DNA of 36,042 bases from Chryseosolibacter indicum (lineage in GTDB: Bacteria; Bacteroidota; Bacteroidia; Cytophagales; Cyclobacteriaceae). The translations under genes were made by a program, and so were the position numbers. Below, in pieces: positions 16,501-23,757 of the stretch (position 1 is its first letter; every line of letters begins with the position of its first letter). The notes beneath the pieces were generated by a model. The model saw nothing but the letters and a program-made list of their open reading frames with translations. It had not been told where the DNA came from and did no database searches. The DNA lies in the NCBI RefSeq assembly GCF_018598585.1, contig NZ_JAHESD010000058.1, positions 1 to 36,042 of the forward strand, written 5' to 3'.

Positions 16501-18510
16501 CTACCACCTAAAACTCATTTTTTGGATACGAATAGCATTAAAAATTGCCAACAGTGCTACTCCCACGTCGGCAAATACAGCCTCCCACATTGAGGCCACA
16601 CCCCATGCACCCAATGAAAGCACAACAATCTTTACTCCAAAAGCCATTATTATATTTTGCCACACAATGCTGTTTGTTGCCTTCCCGATTTTAATAGCCG
16701 TAATGATCTTAGAAGGCTGATCAGTTTGAATCACCACATCTGCCGTTTCAATAGCTGCATCACTGCCTAAACCACCCATTGCTATACCAACATCACTTAG
16801 TGCCAACACGGGAGCATCATTAATACCATCGCCAACGAAAGCAACTGCTCCCCTTTTGCCTTTCTTTATTGCTTCAAGCTTCTCTACTTTATTTTCAGGA
16901 AGCAGATCTCCAAACGCCTCACTTATGCCAAGCTTATTAGCTACCGAGTTAACAACATCCTGCCTATCGCCACTAAGCAAAATTGTCCGAATATTTAATG
17001 CCTTCATCCTTTGAATAGCATCTTCCGCATCTTTTTTTATAGAATCTGACACAACAACGTATCCAGCCATTTGATTACCAACAGCAACAAAAACAATACT
17101 GCCTGAAGTAGCCTCCATAGTTTCCTTTACAGGAATACCAAAACGATCCATCAGTTTGCTATTGCCAGCAAGTACTTGTCTTCCTTCTGATACACCTTTC
17201 ATTCCGTAACCCCTGATCTCCTCTATATTTTGTATTGATATAGTTGGCTTTACATGAGACTGGTATGCTACAATAGCGCGTGCTATCGGGTGGTTTGAAT
17301 GAGATTCCAAAGCTGTAAGCAGAGGTAGCCATTCTTGTTCGGGCAACTCTTTACTCACCACTTTTTGTACTTTAAAAACTCCTTCGGTTAATGTTCCTGT
17401 CTTATCCATCACAACGGTATCTACCCTTCTCATACGATCCAGAAAGTTTGACCCCTTAAACAAGATGCCGTTTCGAGAGCCCGCCCCAATTCCTCCGAAA
17501 TAACCTAACGGGATGGCTACTACTAATGCACATGGACACGATATCACCAGAAAAATCAACGCCCTGTAGAGCCATTGGTTGAAGTTGTAGTCTTCAACAA
17601 TAAAGAAGGGCAGTAGTGTAAGTGCGATGGCAAAAAATACCACAATGGGAGTGTACACCCTGGCAAATCTTCTGATAAACAATTCTGTTTTTGCTTTTCT
17701 CCCTTGGGCGTTTTGTACCAGCGTCAATATTCTGGCAAGCGAGCTGTCATTAAATAACTTTGTAACATGCACCTCAACAACTTTTTCTTCATTGATCATA
17801 CCGGCCAGCACCGTTTCTCCCGTACGGATAGAAGACGGATAACTTTCACCTGTTAAAGCTGAAGTATTGAAGGTGCTTCCTTCATTAATGATCGTCCCGT
17901 CCAGTGGTACCCGCTCTCCTACTTTAACCTGTATGGTGTCATCAACTTTAACATCTGCCGGATTAACAACTACATATTTTCCATTTCTTAATACCGATGC
18001 ATTATCTGGTCTGACATCCAACAAAGCTTTGATACTTCGCTTCGCCCGGTTAACTGCAGCATCCTGAAACAATTCTCCTACAGAGTAGAATAGCATTACT
18101 GCAACACCCTCCGGAAATTCACCAATATAAAATGCACCAATCGTAGCTAAACCCATCAAGAAGAATTCTGTAAAAAGATCTCCTTTAAAAGCAAGGCGCA
18201 CTCCCCTTGCAAGCACAGGTAGGCCTACCGGGATATAGGCAATAACATACCAGATGAAGCGAATTAAATCTTTAAACCAGATTGGCTTGATCCAGGTATC
18301 CATTAAAAGGCCTGCACTCAAAAAGATGAAGCTTACCAGTGCGGCATACCACTCATTATTAATCCAGCTGAAATAAGAACCATGGCTATGACCATGATCG
18401 TGATCGTGGTCATGACTGTGATCGTGATCATGGTTATGATTGTGCCCTGAGTGCGAATGACTTGTTACTGCCTTCGTCACAGTATTTATATTTTTATTAT
18501 TCTCAACCAT
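16501..18510 (-). CDS. P1B-type heavy-metal-translocating ATPase (Zn/Cd/Pb exporter type)
   Basis: A 669-residue P-type ATPase. The cytosolic N-terminus lacks a CxxC HMA domain and instead has a long His/Asp/Ser tract (about 18-43). Motifs: TGES (220-223), CPC at 325-327 in TM6, phosphorylated Asp369 in DKTGTLTEG, SNHPIARAI (the P1B HP motif) and GDGINDAPVLALSDVGIAMGG. Near the C-terminus a Lys in NIIMAFGVKIVVL and an Asp in FADVGVALLAIFNAIRI correspond to the ZntA Lys/Asp pair, which favours Zn2+/Cd2+/Pb2+ over Cu+. It would export excess metal across the inner membrane. It starts 4 bp after the NicO-like gene, and a Fur-family regulator precedes both. Confidence 0.93.
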   Translation of the reverse strand: MVENNKNINTVTKAVTSHSHSGHNHNHDHDHSHDHDHDHGHSHGSYFSWINNEWYAALVSFIFLSAGLLMDTWIKPIWFKDLIRFIWYVIAYIPVGLPVLARGVRLAFKGDLFTEFFLMGLATIGAFYIGEFPEGVAVMLFYSVGELFQDAAVNRAKRSIKALLDVRPDNASVLRNGKYVVVNPADVKVDDTIQVKVGERVPLDGTIINEGSTFNTSALTGESYPSSIRTGETVLAGMINEEKVVEVHVTKLFNDSSLARILTLVQNAQGRKAKTELFIRRFARVYTPIVVFFAIALTLLPFFIVEDYNFNQWLYRALIFLVISCPCALVVAIPLGYFGGIGAGSRNGILFKGSNFLDRMRRVDTVVMDKTGTLTEGVFKVQKVVSKELPEQEWLPLLTALESHSNHPIARAIVAYQSHVKPTISIQNIEEIRGYGMKGVSEGRQVLAGNSKLMDRFGIPVKETMEATSGSIVFVAVGNQMAGYVVVSDSIKKDAEDAIQRMKALNIRTILLSGDRQDVVNSVANKLGISEAFGDLLPENKVEKLEAIKKGKRGAVAFVGDGINDAPVLALSDVGIAMGGLGSDAAIETADVVIQTDQPSKIITAIKIGKATNSIVWQNIIMAFGVKIVVLSLGAWGVASMWEAVFADVGVALLAIFNAIRIQKMSFRW

Positions 18511-18514
18511 AATT

Positions 18515-19126
18515 CTATTGGATAAAAAACGAGATTATACCTGTGATTATCAGTGTTACGCCTGTAATAATTCCCGAATTGTGCTCGAGGGTGTGCCAGT
18601 TTAACTTTATTAATTTAAGATAGGTGAGCCTTACCCATATTACCATTCCGGTTACTGTTACGATCGTATACAACAAAGCAAGAAGTATCACATGGTGCCA
18701 CCCTTGCGTGCCTGCCATAAGAAAGAAGGCTTCTATTTCAAAGCAGGGTGAAAAGAACATCGCTATAACAAGTCCTGCAATAATTCTATTTCTCGACAGC
18801 GCCTTGGGTTGACTATGTAAATGAAAGTGTTTGTGCTTATGATGCTGATAGATGAAGAACAAACCAAGCACTATGAGAATTACAGGGGCGATGATATGCG
18901 TAAACTGCAGAACATGTTGTGACAGCTTAACACCGAGAAATCCAAAAGCAAGGCCGATAAGCACGGTGCTTAATGCATGTGCTCCACCTGAAATAATGGT
19001 AACGGATGTTGTTTGGCTTAACGACCAGTTCTCCTTCCTTCCAACCGCCAAAACAGGAAGCCAGTGATTAGGAATTAATGCATGCAGGATACTGAGGACT
19101 AAACTACCGGTAATAATTGTTATCAT
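18515..19126 (-). CDS. NicO/RcnA-like multi-pass membrane protein, probable metal transporter
   Basis: A 203-residue membrane protein with about six transmembrane segments. The first helix contains LSILHALIPNHW, reminiscent of the H-x4-[DN]-H motif of nickel/cobalt transporters (NiCoT, RcnA, UreH). A second helix carries SGGAHALSTVLIG, and a cytosolic loop is His-rich (YQHHKHKHFHLHS). SPCFEIEAFFLMAG adds a Cys and two acidic residues inside the membrane. The ATG at 19126 is chosen because upstream in-frame codons lack an ATG. It is 4 bp ahead of the metal ATPase and 87 bp behind the Fur-family gene. A role in divalent metal handling is inferred; substrate and direction are unknown. Confidence 0.72.
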   Translation of the reverse strand: MITIITGSLVLSILHALIPNHWLPVLAVGRKENWSLSQTTSVTIISGGAHALSTVLIGLAFGFLGVKLSQHVLQFTHIIAPVILIVLGLFFIYQHHKHKHFHLHSQPKALSRNRIIAGLVIAMFFSPCFEIEAFFLMAGTQGWHHVILLALLYTIVTVTGMVIWVRLTYLKLIKLNWHTLEHNSGIITGVTLIITGIISFFIQ

Positions 19127-19175
19127 TCGATTTATAATGCCTTTGCTGCTTAACAAACATTAAGCTTAACAAGTG

Positions 19176-19210
19176 CAAATCTACATGCTAAACACTGCAA
19201 CTAAATTGCA
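19176..19210 (-). promoter_or_regulatory. Promoter and palindromic operator candidate of the metal-export operon
   Basis: The gap between the Fur-family gene and the NicO-like gene contains the inverted repeat TGCAACTAAATTGCA (19196-19210). On the minus strand it is followed 12 bases later by TAGATTTG (19176-19183), a perfect match to the Bacteroidota -7 consensus TAnnTTTG. A third TTGCA overlaps the -7 element. The position is right for repression by the neighbouring Fur-family protein; no -33 TTTG stands at the standard distance. Confidence 0.5.
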
Positions 19211-19213
19211 ATC

Positions 19214-19630
19214 TTATATCATACAGCCATCACAGATACCTTTTACGACAACATTTGCCTCCTCCGGAGCATAATGTTCAGGAAGATTAATGGCTGGTAT
19301 TTTGATTTTGGGAAGGCATTTGGTCTCAAAGCAGACTTTACAATAAAAATGTACATGCAAGTCCTGGGGATAATCGCATTCGCAGGTTTGGGCACATAAA
19401 GCATATTTGATTGAACCTGAACCGTCATCTATACTATGGATGATTTTATGTTCTTCAAACGTCTTCAATGTTCTGAATAATGTAATCCGGTCGGTAGATT
19501 CTAAATTCTCTTCAAGATCTTTAAGACTGACAGCGCTTGCGTGACGATTTAAATAATCGAGAACCAGTATGCGCATAGCAGTAGGCTTAATATTCTTTGT
19601 TGTAAGCCTTGCTTCAAGTTCTTTATTCAT
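19214..19630 (-). CDS. Fur-family metal-responsive transcriptional regulator
   Basis: A 138-residue Fur/Zur-type repressor. The winged helix covers about residues 1-80, with TDRITLFRTLKTFEEHKIIHSI matching the DRxTxYRTL recognition-helix motif. The dimerisation half has HVHFYCKVCFETKC and a final GICDGCMI, which supply the two CxxC zinc sites. Start: the ATG at 19630 (MNKELEARLTTKNIKPTAMR); a longer frame begins upstream with a hydrophobic run unusual for Fur. It stands directly in front of a His-rich membrane protein and a zinc/cadmium-type ATPase, so it may de-repress metal export. That would be unusual for the family, since Zur and Fur mostly control uptake. Confidence 0.87.
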   Translation of the reverse strand: MNKELEARLTTKNIKPTAMRILVLDYLNRHASAVSLKDLEENLESTDRITLFRTLKTFEEHKIIHSIDDGSGSIKYALCAQTCECDYPQDLHVHFYCKVCFETKCLPKIKIPAINLPEHYAPEEANVVVKGICDGCMI

Positions 19631-19679
19631 AATCCACGAATATATACATACAATTATCCAAAAAATTGGCACCGTGATA

Positions 19680-19716
19680 AAAATAAGAGCAGCTCCTTTT
19701 GGAAAGAAGCTGCTCT
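19680..19716 (-). terminator. Rho-independent terminator after the GH43 gene
   Basis: A 9-bp stem AGAGCAGCT/AGCTGCTCT (19686-19694 and 19708-19716, 13-base loop) is followed on the minus strand by a T-rich run (TTATTTTTATC). It lies 25 bp after the GH43 stop codon and could also shield the Fur gene from read-through. Confidence 0.8.
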
Positions 19717-19740
19717 AAGGAATTAAACATTTCCCTGGTC

Positions 19741-20868
19741 TTACTGTTTTGTATAAGGTTCAATAGTTTGAATAGTACCATCGGCATTATGATGAAGCTC
19801 TGTTACCTTTACATTACGCAAAGGTGTTTTACCAGAAAGCTCAACATCATGATAGAAAAGATACCACTTACCTTTTATTTCTACAATAGAATGGTGGTTT
19901 GTCCATCCCAGTACAGGTTTAAGCACAACCCCTTTATAAGTAAAAGGCCCATAAGGACTATCTCCTATTGCATAATTGATAAAGTGCGTATCACCTGTTG
20001 AATATGAGAAATAGTATTTACCGTTATATTTATGCACCCATGAAGCTTCAAAAAACCTGCGGTCATGGTCTTTCCCTAATATCTCTTTACCGTTCTCGTC
20101 TAGTAGTTTTATTTCTTTAACGGGCTCAGCAAATTCAAGCATGTTCTTGCTTAGCTTTGCAACACGTGGACTGATAGCAGGCTCATCGTCTTTCTGAAGA
20201 TCAGTCTTTGATCCGTTCGCATCATATTTACCGGTAGCCCAGCGTTGAAGCTGTCCGCCCCAGATACCACCAAAGTACATATAGAAAGAGCCATCTGTAT
20301 CCTGGAACACTGCAGGATCTATACTATAGCTGTTCTTGATAGGTTGAGGCTCAGCCTTAAAAGGACCAGCAGGTGATGTACTCGTTGCTACACCAATTCT
20401 GAAAACATCTTGTTTATCCTTAGCGGGAAAATATAAGTAGTACTTTCCATCTTTGTGAGCTGCGTCCGGAGCCCACAATTGTCTGCCTGCCCAGGGAACA
20501 TCTTTAATATCCAACGCAACACCATGATCGGTAACTTGTCCACCGATGCTATCCATTGAAAGAATATGGTAATCTTTCATGTCAAAGTGATCACCCATGT
20601 CATTCTCTGGTGCACCCGTATCGATGTCGTGTGAAGGATAAATGTAGATCTTTCCATCAAACACATGCGCAGAAGGGTCTGCCGTATAGATATGTTCTAC
20701 CAGCGGTTTGGAAATAGACTTGGCTTCATTTGCTGAGGTATCTTTAATTGAGTCCGGTTCCTCAGTTAGATCGGAACTCTTCTTGTTACCGCAAGACGTT
20801 GTTCCGAAAACTGAGGCAACCATAATTCCAATCATGGAAAGGCGAAATAACCTGTTGTGCAAGAGCAT
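19741..20868 (-). CDS. Glycoside hydrolase family 43 lipoprotein
   Basis: A 375-residue secreted lipoprotein: signal peptide followed by lipobox FGTTSC (Cys26). The five-bladed beta-propeller of GH43 begins at about residue 58. The three catalytic acids are recognisable: general base Asp64 in YTADPSAHVF, pKa-modulating Asp184 in SIDPAVFQDTDG, and general acid Glu274 in FFEASWVHKYNGKYYFSYS. GH43 enzymes cleave alpha-L-arabinofuranosides, beta-xylosides or related plant-polysaccharide links. The WAPDAAHKDGKYYLYFPA stretch fits the arabinosidase/xylosidase type, but the substrate is not certain. It stands alone, with no SusCD pair nearby and its own terminator. Confidence 0.9.
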   Translation of the reverse strand: MLLHNRLFRLSMIGIMVASVFGTTSCGNKKSSDLTEEPDSIKDTSANEAKSISKPLVEHIYTADPSAHVFDGKIYIYPSHDIDTGAPENDMGDHFDMKDYHILSMDSIGGQVTDHGVALDIKDVPWAGRQLWAPDAAHKDGKYYLYFPAKDKQDVFRIGVATSTSPAGPFKAEPQPIKNSYSIDPAVFQDTDGSFYMYFGGIWGGQLQRWATGKYDANGSKTDLQKDDEPAISPRVAKLSKNMLEFAEPVKEIKLLDENGKEILGKDHDRRFFEASWVHKYNGKYYFSYSTGDTHFINYAIGDSPYGPFTYKGVVLKPVLGWTNHHSIVEIKGKWYLFYHDVELSGKTPLRNVKVTELHHNADGTIQTIEPYTKQ

Positions 20869-20939
20869 ATTTGTACGTTTGGAGTTAGTAGTTTAATTTC
20901 CATCTAAGCTCCTAAAATTTAATCAAATAGTCAACATGA

Positions 20940-21611
20940 CTATACTTCTATTTTATTCACCTCCTTAAAGGGTTGAAAGAAGTTTACACGAAATGCCGCG
21001 CTATCGAGCTGAATTACATCACTTATATCTCCAAGTATCTCGTCGATAAGCCCAAAAGATTTTGCTTCTGGTGCACTTAAATATTTGTCGCGCAGGAAAT
21101 AGTCTTCAATTTCCTTCCAGGTATGTCCTGAATGCTTACCCATTAAATGGAACAATTGAGTCTGAAGTCGCTCCTGCTCGCGGGTAGCAATCCTTACGTC
21201 TTCCGTATAACCTTGTGCTCCTCCTCCTGTAGGATGCATGTGAATGGTGGCGTGTGGCAAAGCATAACGCTGACCTTTTGCGCCTGACGTCAGCAGTGCG
21301 GTGCCCATACTTGCAGAAACGCCTACTGCTACAGTAGAAACAGGTGCCTGTATCATTTGCATGGTGTCATATATTGCCAATCCTGCATATACGCTTCCGC
21401 CGGGACTATTAATATACAAGCTGATCGGTTTCTTCTGGTCTACGCTATTTAAATAGAGAAGCTGAGCAACAATAAGATTAGCAACAGCATCGTTAATACC
21501 TGTTCCAAGAAAAACAATTCTTTCCTTTAGTAACAAGCTGTAAATATCGTACGCACGTTCTCCCCGCCCATTGTTTTCTATAACCATGGGAACAATACTT
21601 GAATTAATCAT
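20940..21611 (-). CDS. ClpP-family serine protease, atypical paralogue
   Basis: A 223-residue ClpP-fold protease. The catalytic triad is intact: Ser101 in GVSASMGTALL, His126 in ATIHMHPTGG and Asp175 in LRDKYLSAPEA. INSPGGSVYAGLAIYDTMQ is the oxyanion-loop motif. Compared with housekeeping ClpP the sequence after the catalytic His is PT instead of QP, and the C-terminus is extended (residues 195-223), including a possible ATPase-docking or regulatory tail. No ClpX or ClpA gene is adjacent. Instead it is the third gene of an operon, 4 bp behind a small putative anti-sigma gene, itself overlapping an ECF sigma gene. Proteolytic control of that sigma pathway is an attractive inference. Confidence 0.88.
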   Translation of the reverse strand: MINSSIVPMVIENNGRGERAYDIYSLLLKERIVFLGTGINDAVANLIVAQLLYLNSVDQKKPISLYINSPGGSVYAGLAIYDTMQMIQAPVSTVAVGVSASMGTALLTSGAKGQRYALPHATIHMHPTGGGAQGYTEDVRIATREQERLQTQLFHLMGKHSGHTWKEIEDYFLRDKYLSAPEAKSFGLIDEILGDISDVIQLDSAAFRVNFFQPFKEVNKIEV

Positions 21612-21615
21612 AATA

Positions 21616-21885
21616 TTATGGTTTAAATATTTTACGAACGCTCTCCTGGAACTTGACTTTTGCAGGATCGCTGAAAATGATATGATGGATATGTGCTACT
21701 TCGCGCTTCAAAAATCTTCTGTGATAGAGATCGATTAGGCGGTAAACTTTCTTCTGAAGCCCGAGATGCAACTGCAATACCTTGTTTTCTGATAACTCGA
21801 TTTCGAAAGACAACTTCTCTTCATCGGTCATCTTCTCCTGCAGATAGCGCTCTATGGTTCTGATCTCATTCAAAGAAGTCCTCAT
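21616..21885 (-). CDS. Small cytoplasmic protein of an ECF-sigma operon, possible anti-sigma factor
   Basis: An 89-residue protein without cysteine, signal peptide or transmembrane helix, predicted to be almost wholly helical. The N-terminal part (IERYLQEKMTDEEKLSFEIEL) resembles the motif found at the start of many Bacteroidota anti-sigma proteins (a helix that packs on sigma). The rest is basic and ends in SDPAKVKFQESVRKIF. It overlaps the sigma gene by 20 bp and ends 4 bp before clpP, so the three are translated from one message. The anti-sigma assignment rests on gene order and the short N-terminal motif; I do not recognise a named family. Confidence 0.7.
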   Translation of the reverse strand: MRTSLNEIRTIERYLQEKMTDEEKLSFEIELSENKVLQLHLGLQKKVYRLIDLYHRRFLKREVAHIHHIIFSDPAKVKFQESVRKIFKP

Positions 21886-22423
21886 AAGTAAGTTGTTTTT
21901 CTTTTACTGTATCCCTTACACGTTCAAGGCATTTATACTTTTGAACCGTTGCAGTATGTTCATTTCTATAACCCAGAAAATTCATGATCTCTTTTATCGA
22001 CTTATTGTCATGATAAAATGAGACAAGAAGGTCAAGACACTTCTTACCGGTTTCTTCCAATAGGTGAAGAAGTCTCTCTTCGTTCATGGTAGTGTTATGC
22101 GTGTCAGGAATAACAATTTCAGATTCCGAAACACTAAAAGTTACAACATGCTGATCTTTCCTGAACTTCCTTATCCACAAATGCTTTGCTATTCCCAGAA
22201 TGTATGCTTCATGGGAGGCGCTGATAACAAAGCCTTCAATTGACGACTTCTCATAATACACTACTAATGCCTCCTGGAAAATATCTTTGGCGTCATCAAA
22301 GTTACCGTTCATCTTCCTGACAAATCTTGCCACTGCAGGAAAAGAAGATTCGTACAATTCATAGAATAGCTTCTCCCGATTGATTTTTATTGTCGATTCT
22401 GATGCCGTTTTGAACATAACCAT
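21866..22423 (-). CDS. ECF-type sigma-70 family RNA polymerase sigma factor
   Basis: A 185-residue sigma factor with only regions 2 and 4. Region 2 is FYELYESSFPAVARFVRKMNGNFDDAKDIFQEALVVYYEK (helices that bind core polymerase and the -10), and region 4 is the C-terminal helix-turn-helix around SIKEIMNFLGYRNEHTATVQKYKCLERV. In region 4 the usual motif YREIAEILGISEGTVKSRL is present only as a divergent form. It probably directs transcription of a small regulon including its own operon. The first ATG (22423) is used; one at 22417 is equally possible. It overlaps the small downstream gene by 20 bp. Confidence 0.87.
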   Translation of the reverse strand: MVMFKTASESTIKINREKLFYELYESSFPAVARFVRKMNGNFDDAKDIFQEALVVYYEKSSIEGFVISASHEAYILGIAKHLWIRKFRKDQHVVTFSVSESEIVIPDTHNTTMNEERLLHLLEETGKKCLDLLVSFYHDNKSIKEIMNFLGYRNEHTATVQKYKCLERVRDTVKEKQLTYEDFFE

Positions 22424-22460
22424 CCTTTATTAGTATGTGCATATAAAACAGAAAATATCA

Positions 22461-22488
22461 CCTCTAATAACCAACTTTTTTTTAGAGG
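22461..22488 (-). promoter_or_regulatory. Hairpin in the leader of the sigma-small protein-clpP operon
   Basis: A 7-bp inverted repeat CCTCTAA/TTAGAGG (22461-22467 and 22482-22488) flanks a T-rich loop, 37 bp before the sigma-factor start codon on the minus strand. It could be an operator or an RNA hairpin that influences translation of the first gene. No clear -33/-7 promoter was found in the 142-bp gap. Confidence 0.3.
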
Positions 22489-22565
22489 CTAAAATCCATC
22501 CATATCAACTTAAGCAGCATAAAAGCGCTGTTGACACTGGCCAAATTACTAATTAGACGCGATTA

Positions 22566-23333
22566 CTAAGAATTTTTATTCTTCTTCTGGCTGCTGTAGG
22601 CGAAAGAACCCGAAGCTAAACTTTTTGCACGCTTTCTGCGCTTGTCAATGATAATATAGAGAATGAGGCAGATAACTGAGATTCCGCCGATGATTAGCAA
22701 AGCGTTTTCGATTTTACCATTTCTCCCAAAAATGGCAAGCAGAACAATTAAGGGTATAATTCCTGTAACAGAAGACAGGATAAATTTACGGTAAGACATT
22801 TTTAATATGCCCGCAACAAGGCTTAGCGAGTCATTTGAGAACGATGATAACCTGAAAATGAATACTGCACCCATGCCATAATCTTTAACAAAGCTTGCAA
22901 GCTTGTCCTGGGTAGATACACTTACAAATTTACTTACTGTCACAAAACTTAGTCTTCTTCCAATGAAGTACCCCACCGTAGAGGCTGCAAAAATACCAAC
23001 CCATGCAATTATTGATCCCCATACCGGTCCATAGCTGAGAATAGCGATCATCATTAAAAGAACATTAGGAACCACAAACAGAAACATCTGAAGAATCATA
23101 ACCACAATGATTACAAGAGGGCCCCAAAATCCGAACTGAGAGACCCATTCCTTTGTGCGTTGCTCATCATCGCTTGTTAAAACTTCATAAGCTTCATTTA
23201 TAAAGCTTTGAAAACCTGGTATCAGAAAATAAGAACCTACCATTATTACTATTACAGAAATTGAGACAATAAGTGGTAATTTACTTGTACCCGTGTTTGT
23301 AACAATATTTTTGTTCCTCGTTTTCATCTCCAT
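22566..23333 (-). CDS. TVP38/TMEM64 (VTT-domain) family inner-membrane protein
   Basis: A 255-residue integral membrane protein with about five to six transmembrane segments. The VTT/SNARE-associated domain spans roughly residues 75-200: FWGPLVIIVVMILQMFLFVVPNVLLMMI, then GPVWGSIIAWVGIFAASTVGYFIGRR, and the re-entrant RLSSFSNDSLSLVAGILKMSYRKFIL. Members are related to DedA proteins and to eukaryotic scramblases TMEM41B/VMP1, with suspected roles in lipid flipping and membrane potential. A basic tail (KRRKRAKSLASGS) likely faces the cytoplasm. It is divergent from the small gene at 23395 (61-bp gap); the sigma operon follows on the same strand after 142 bp. Confidence 0.87.
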   Translation of the reverse strand: MEMKTRNKNIVTNTGTSKLPLIVSISVIVIMVGSYFLIPGFQSFINEAYEVLTSDDEQRTKEWVSQFGFWGPLVIIVVMILQMFLFVVPNVLLMMIAILSYGPVWGSIIAWVGIFAASTVGYFIGRRLSFVTVSKFVSVSTQDKLASFVKDYGMGAVFIFRLSSFSNDSLSLVAGILKMSYRKFILSSVTGIIPLIVLLAIFGRNGKIENALLIIGGISVICLILYIIIDKRRKRAKSLASGSFAYSSQKKNKNS

Positions 23334-23394
23334 GTATTTTATAAAAACTATACCCGCTAACTAACTGAGTTCTGTTTATTTTATAATTTTCAGC

Positions 23395-23757
23395 ATGAGA
23401 AAAACGCTGGGCGAGCAGGAAGGTATACGCAAACATTTTCGTGCGTATTTTGAGCGGTTCGGTAAAAAAGTAAACTACAATGGGTATACAGATACAACCC
23501 TTCTTCTAAGAAATATTGTCGATGTTGAAACGCAACAAGTTGTTACGGATCACTTATGGCTGAGCTACACAAAAGGGTTTGAGAAAGTTAATTTAAAGGA
23601 AGGAATGACGATAGTGTTTGAGGCACGCGTGAAAGAATACAAAAAAGGTTATGTTAATAAAGCGATAGGAATTAATAACAGAAGAAAAGATTTCAAACTG
23701 AGCTTCCCGACCAAGATCAGAATTGTGAGTGATAAAACTCAGAACAAAGACAATTGA
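23395..23757 (+). CDS. Small protein of unknown function, OB-fold-like
   Basis: A 120-residue basic protein with no signal peptide or membrane segment and no family I can name. The strand pattern TTLLLRNIVDVETQQVVTDHLWL followed by VNLKEGMTIVFEARVKEYKKG has the look of an OB-fold (the phrase LKEGMTIVFEARV resembles strand 3 of nucleic-acid-binding OB domains), and the C-terminus is Lys/Arg-rich. Its last 19 bp overlap the 3' end of the DNA polymerase IV gene on the other strand, so the two are convergent. A nucleic-acid-related role would fit but is only inference. Confidence 0.75.
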   Translation: MRKTLGEQEGIRKHFRAYFERFGKKVNYNGYTDTTLLLRNIVDVETQQVVTDHLWLSYTKGFEKVNLKEGMTIVFEARVKEYKKGYVNKAIGINNRRKDFKLSFPTKIRIVSDKTQNKDN

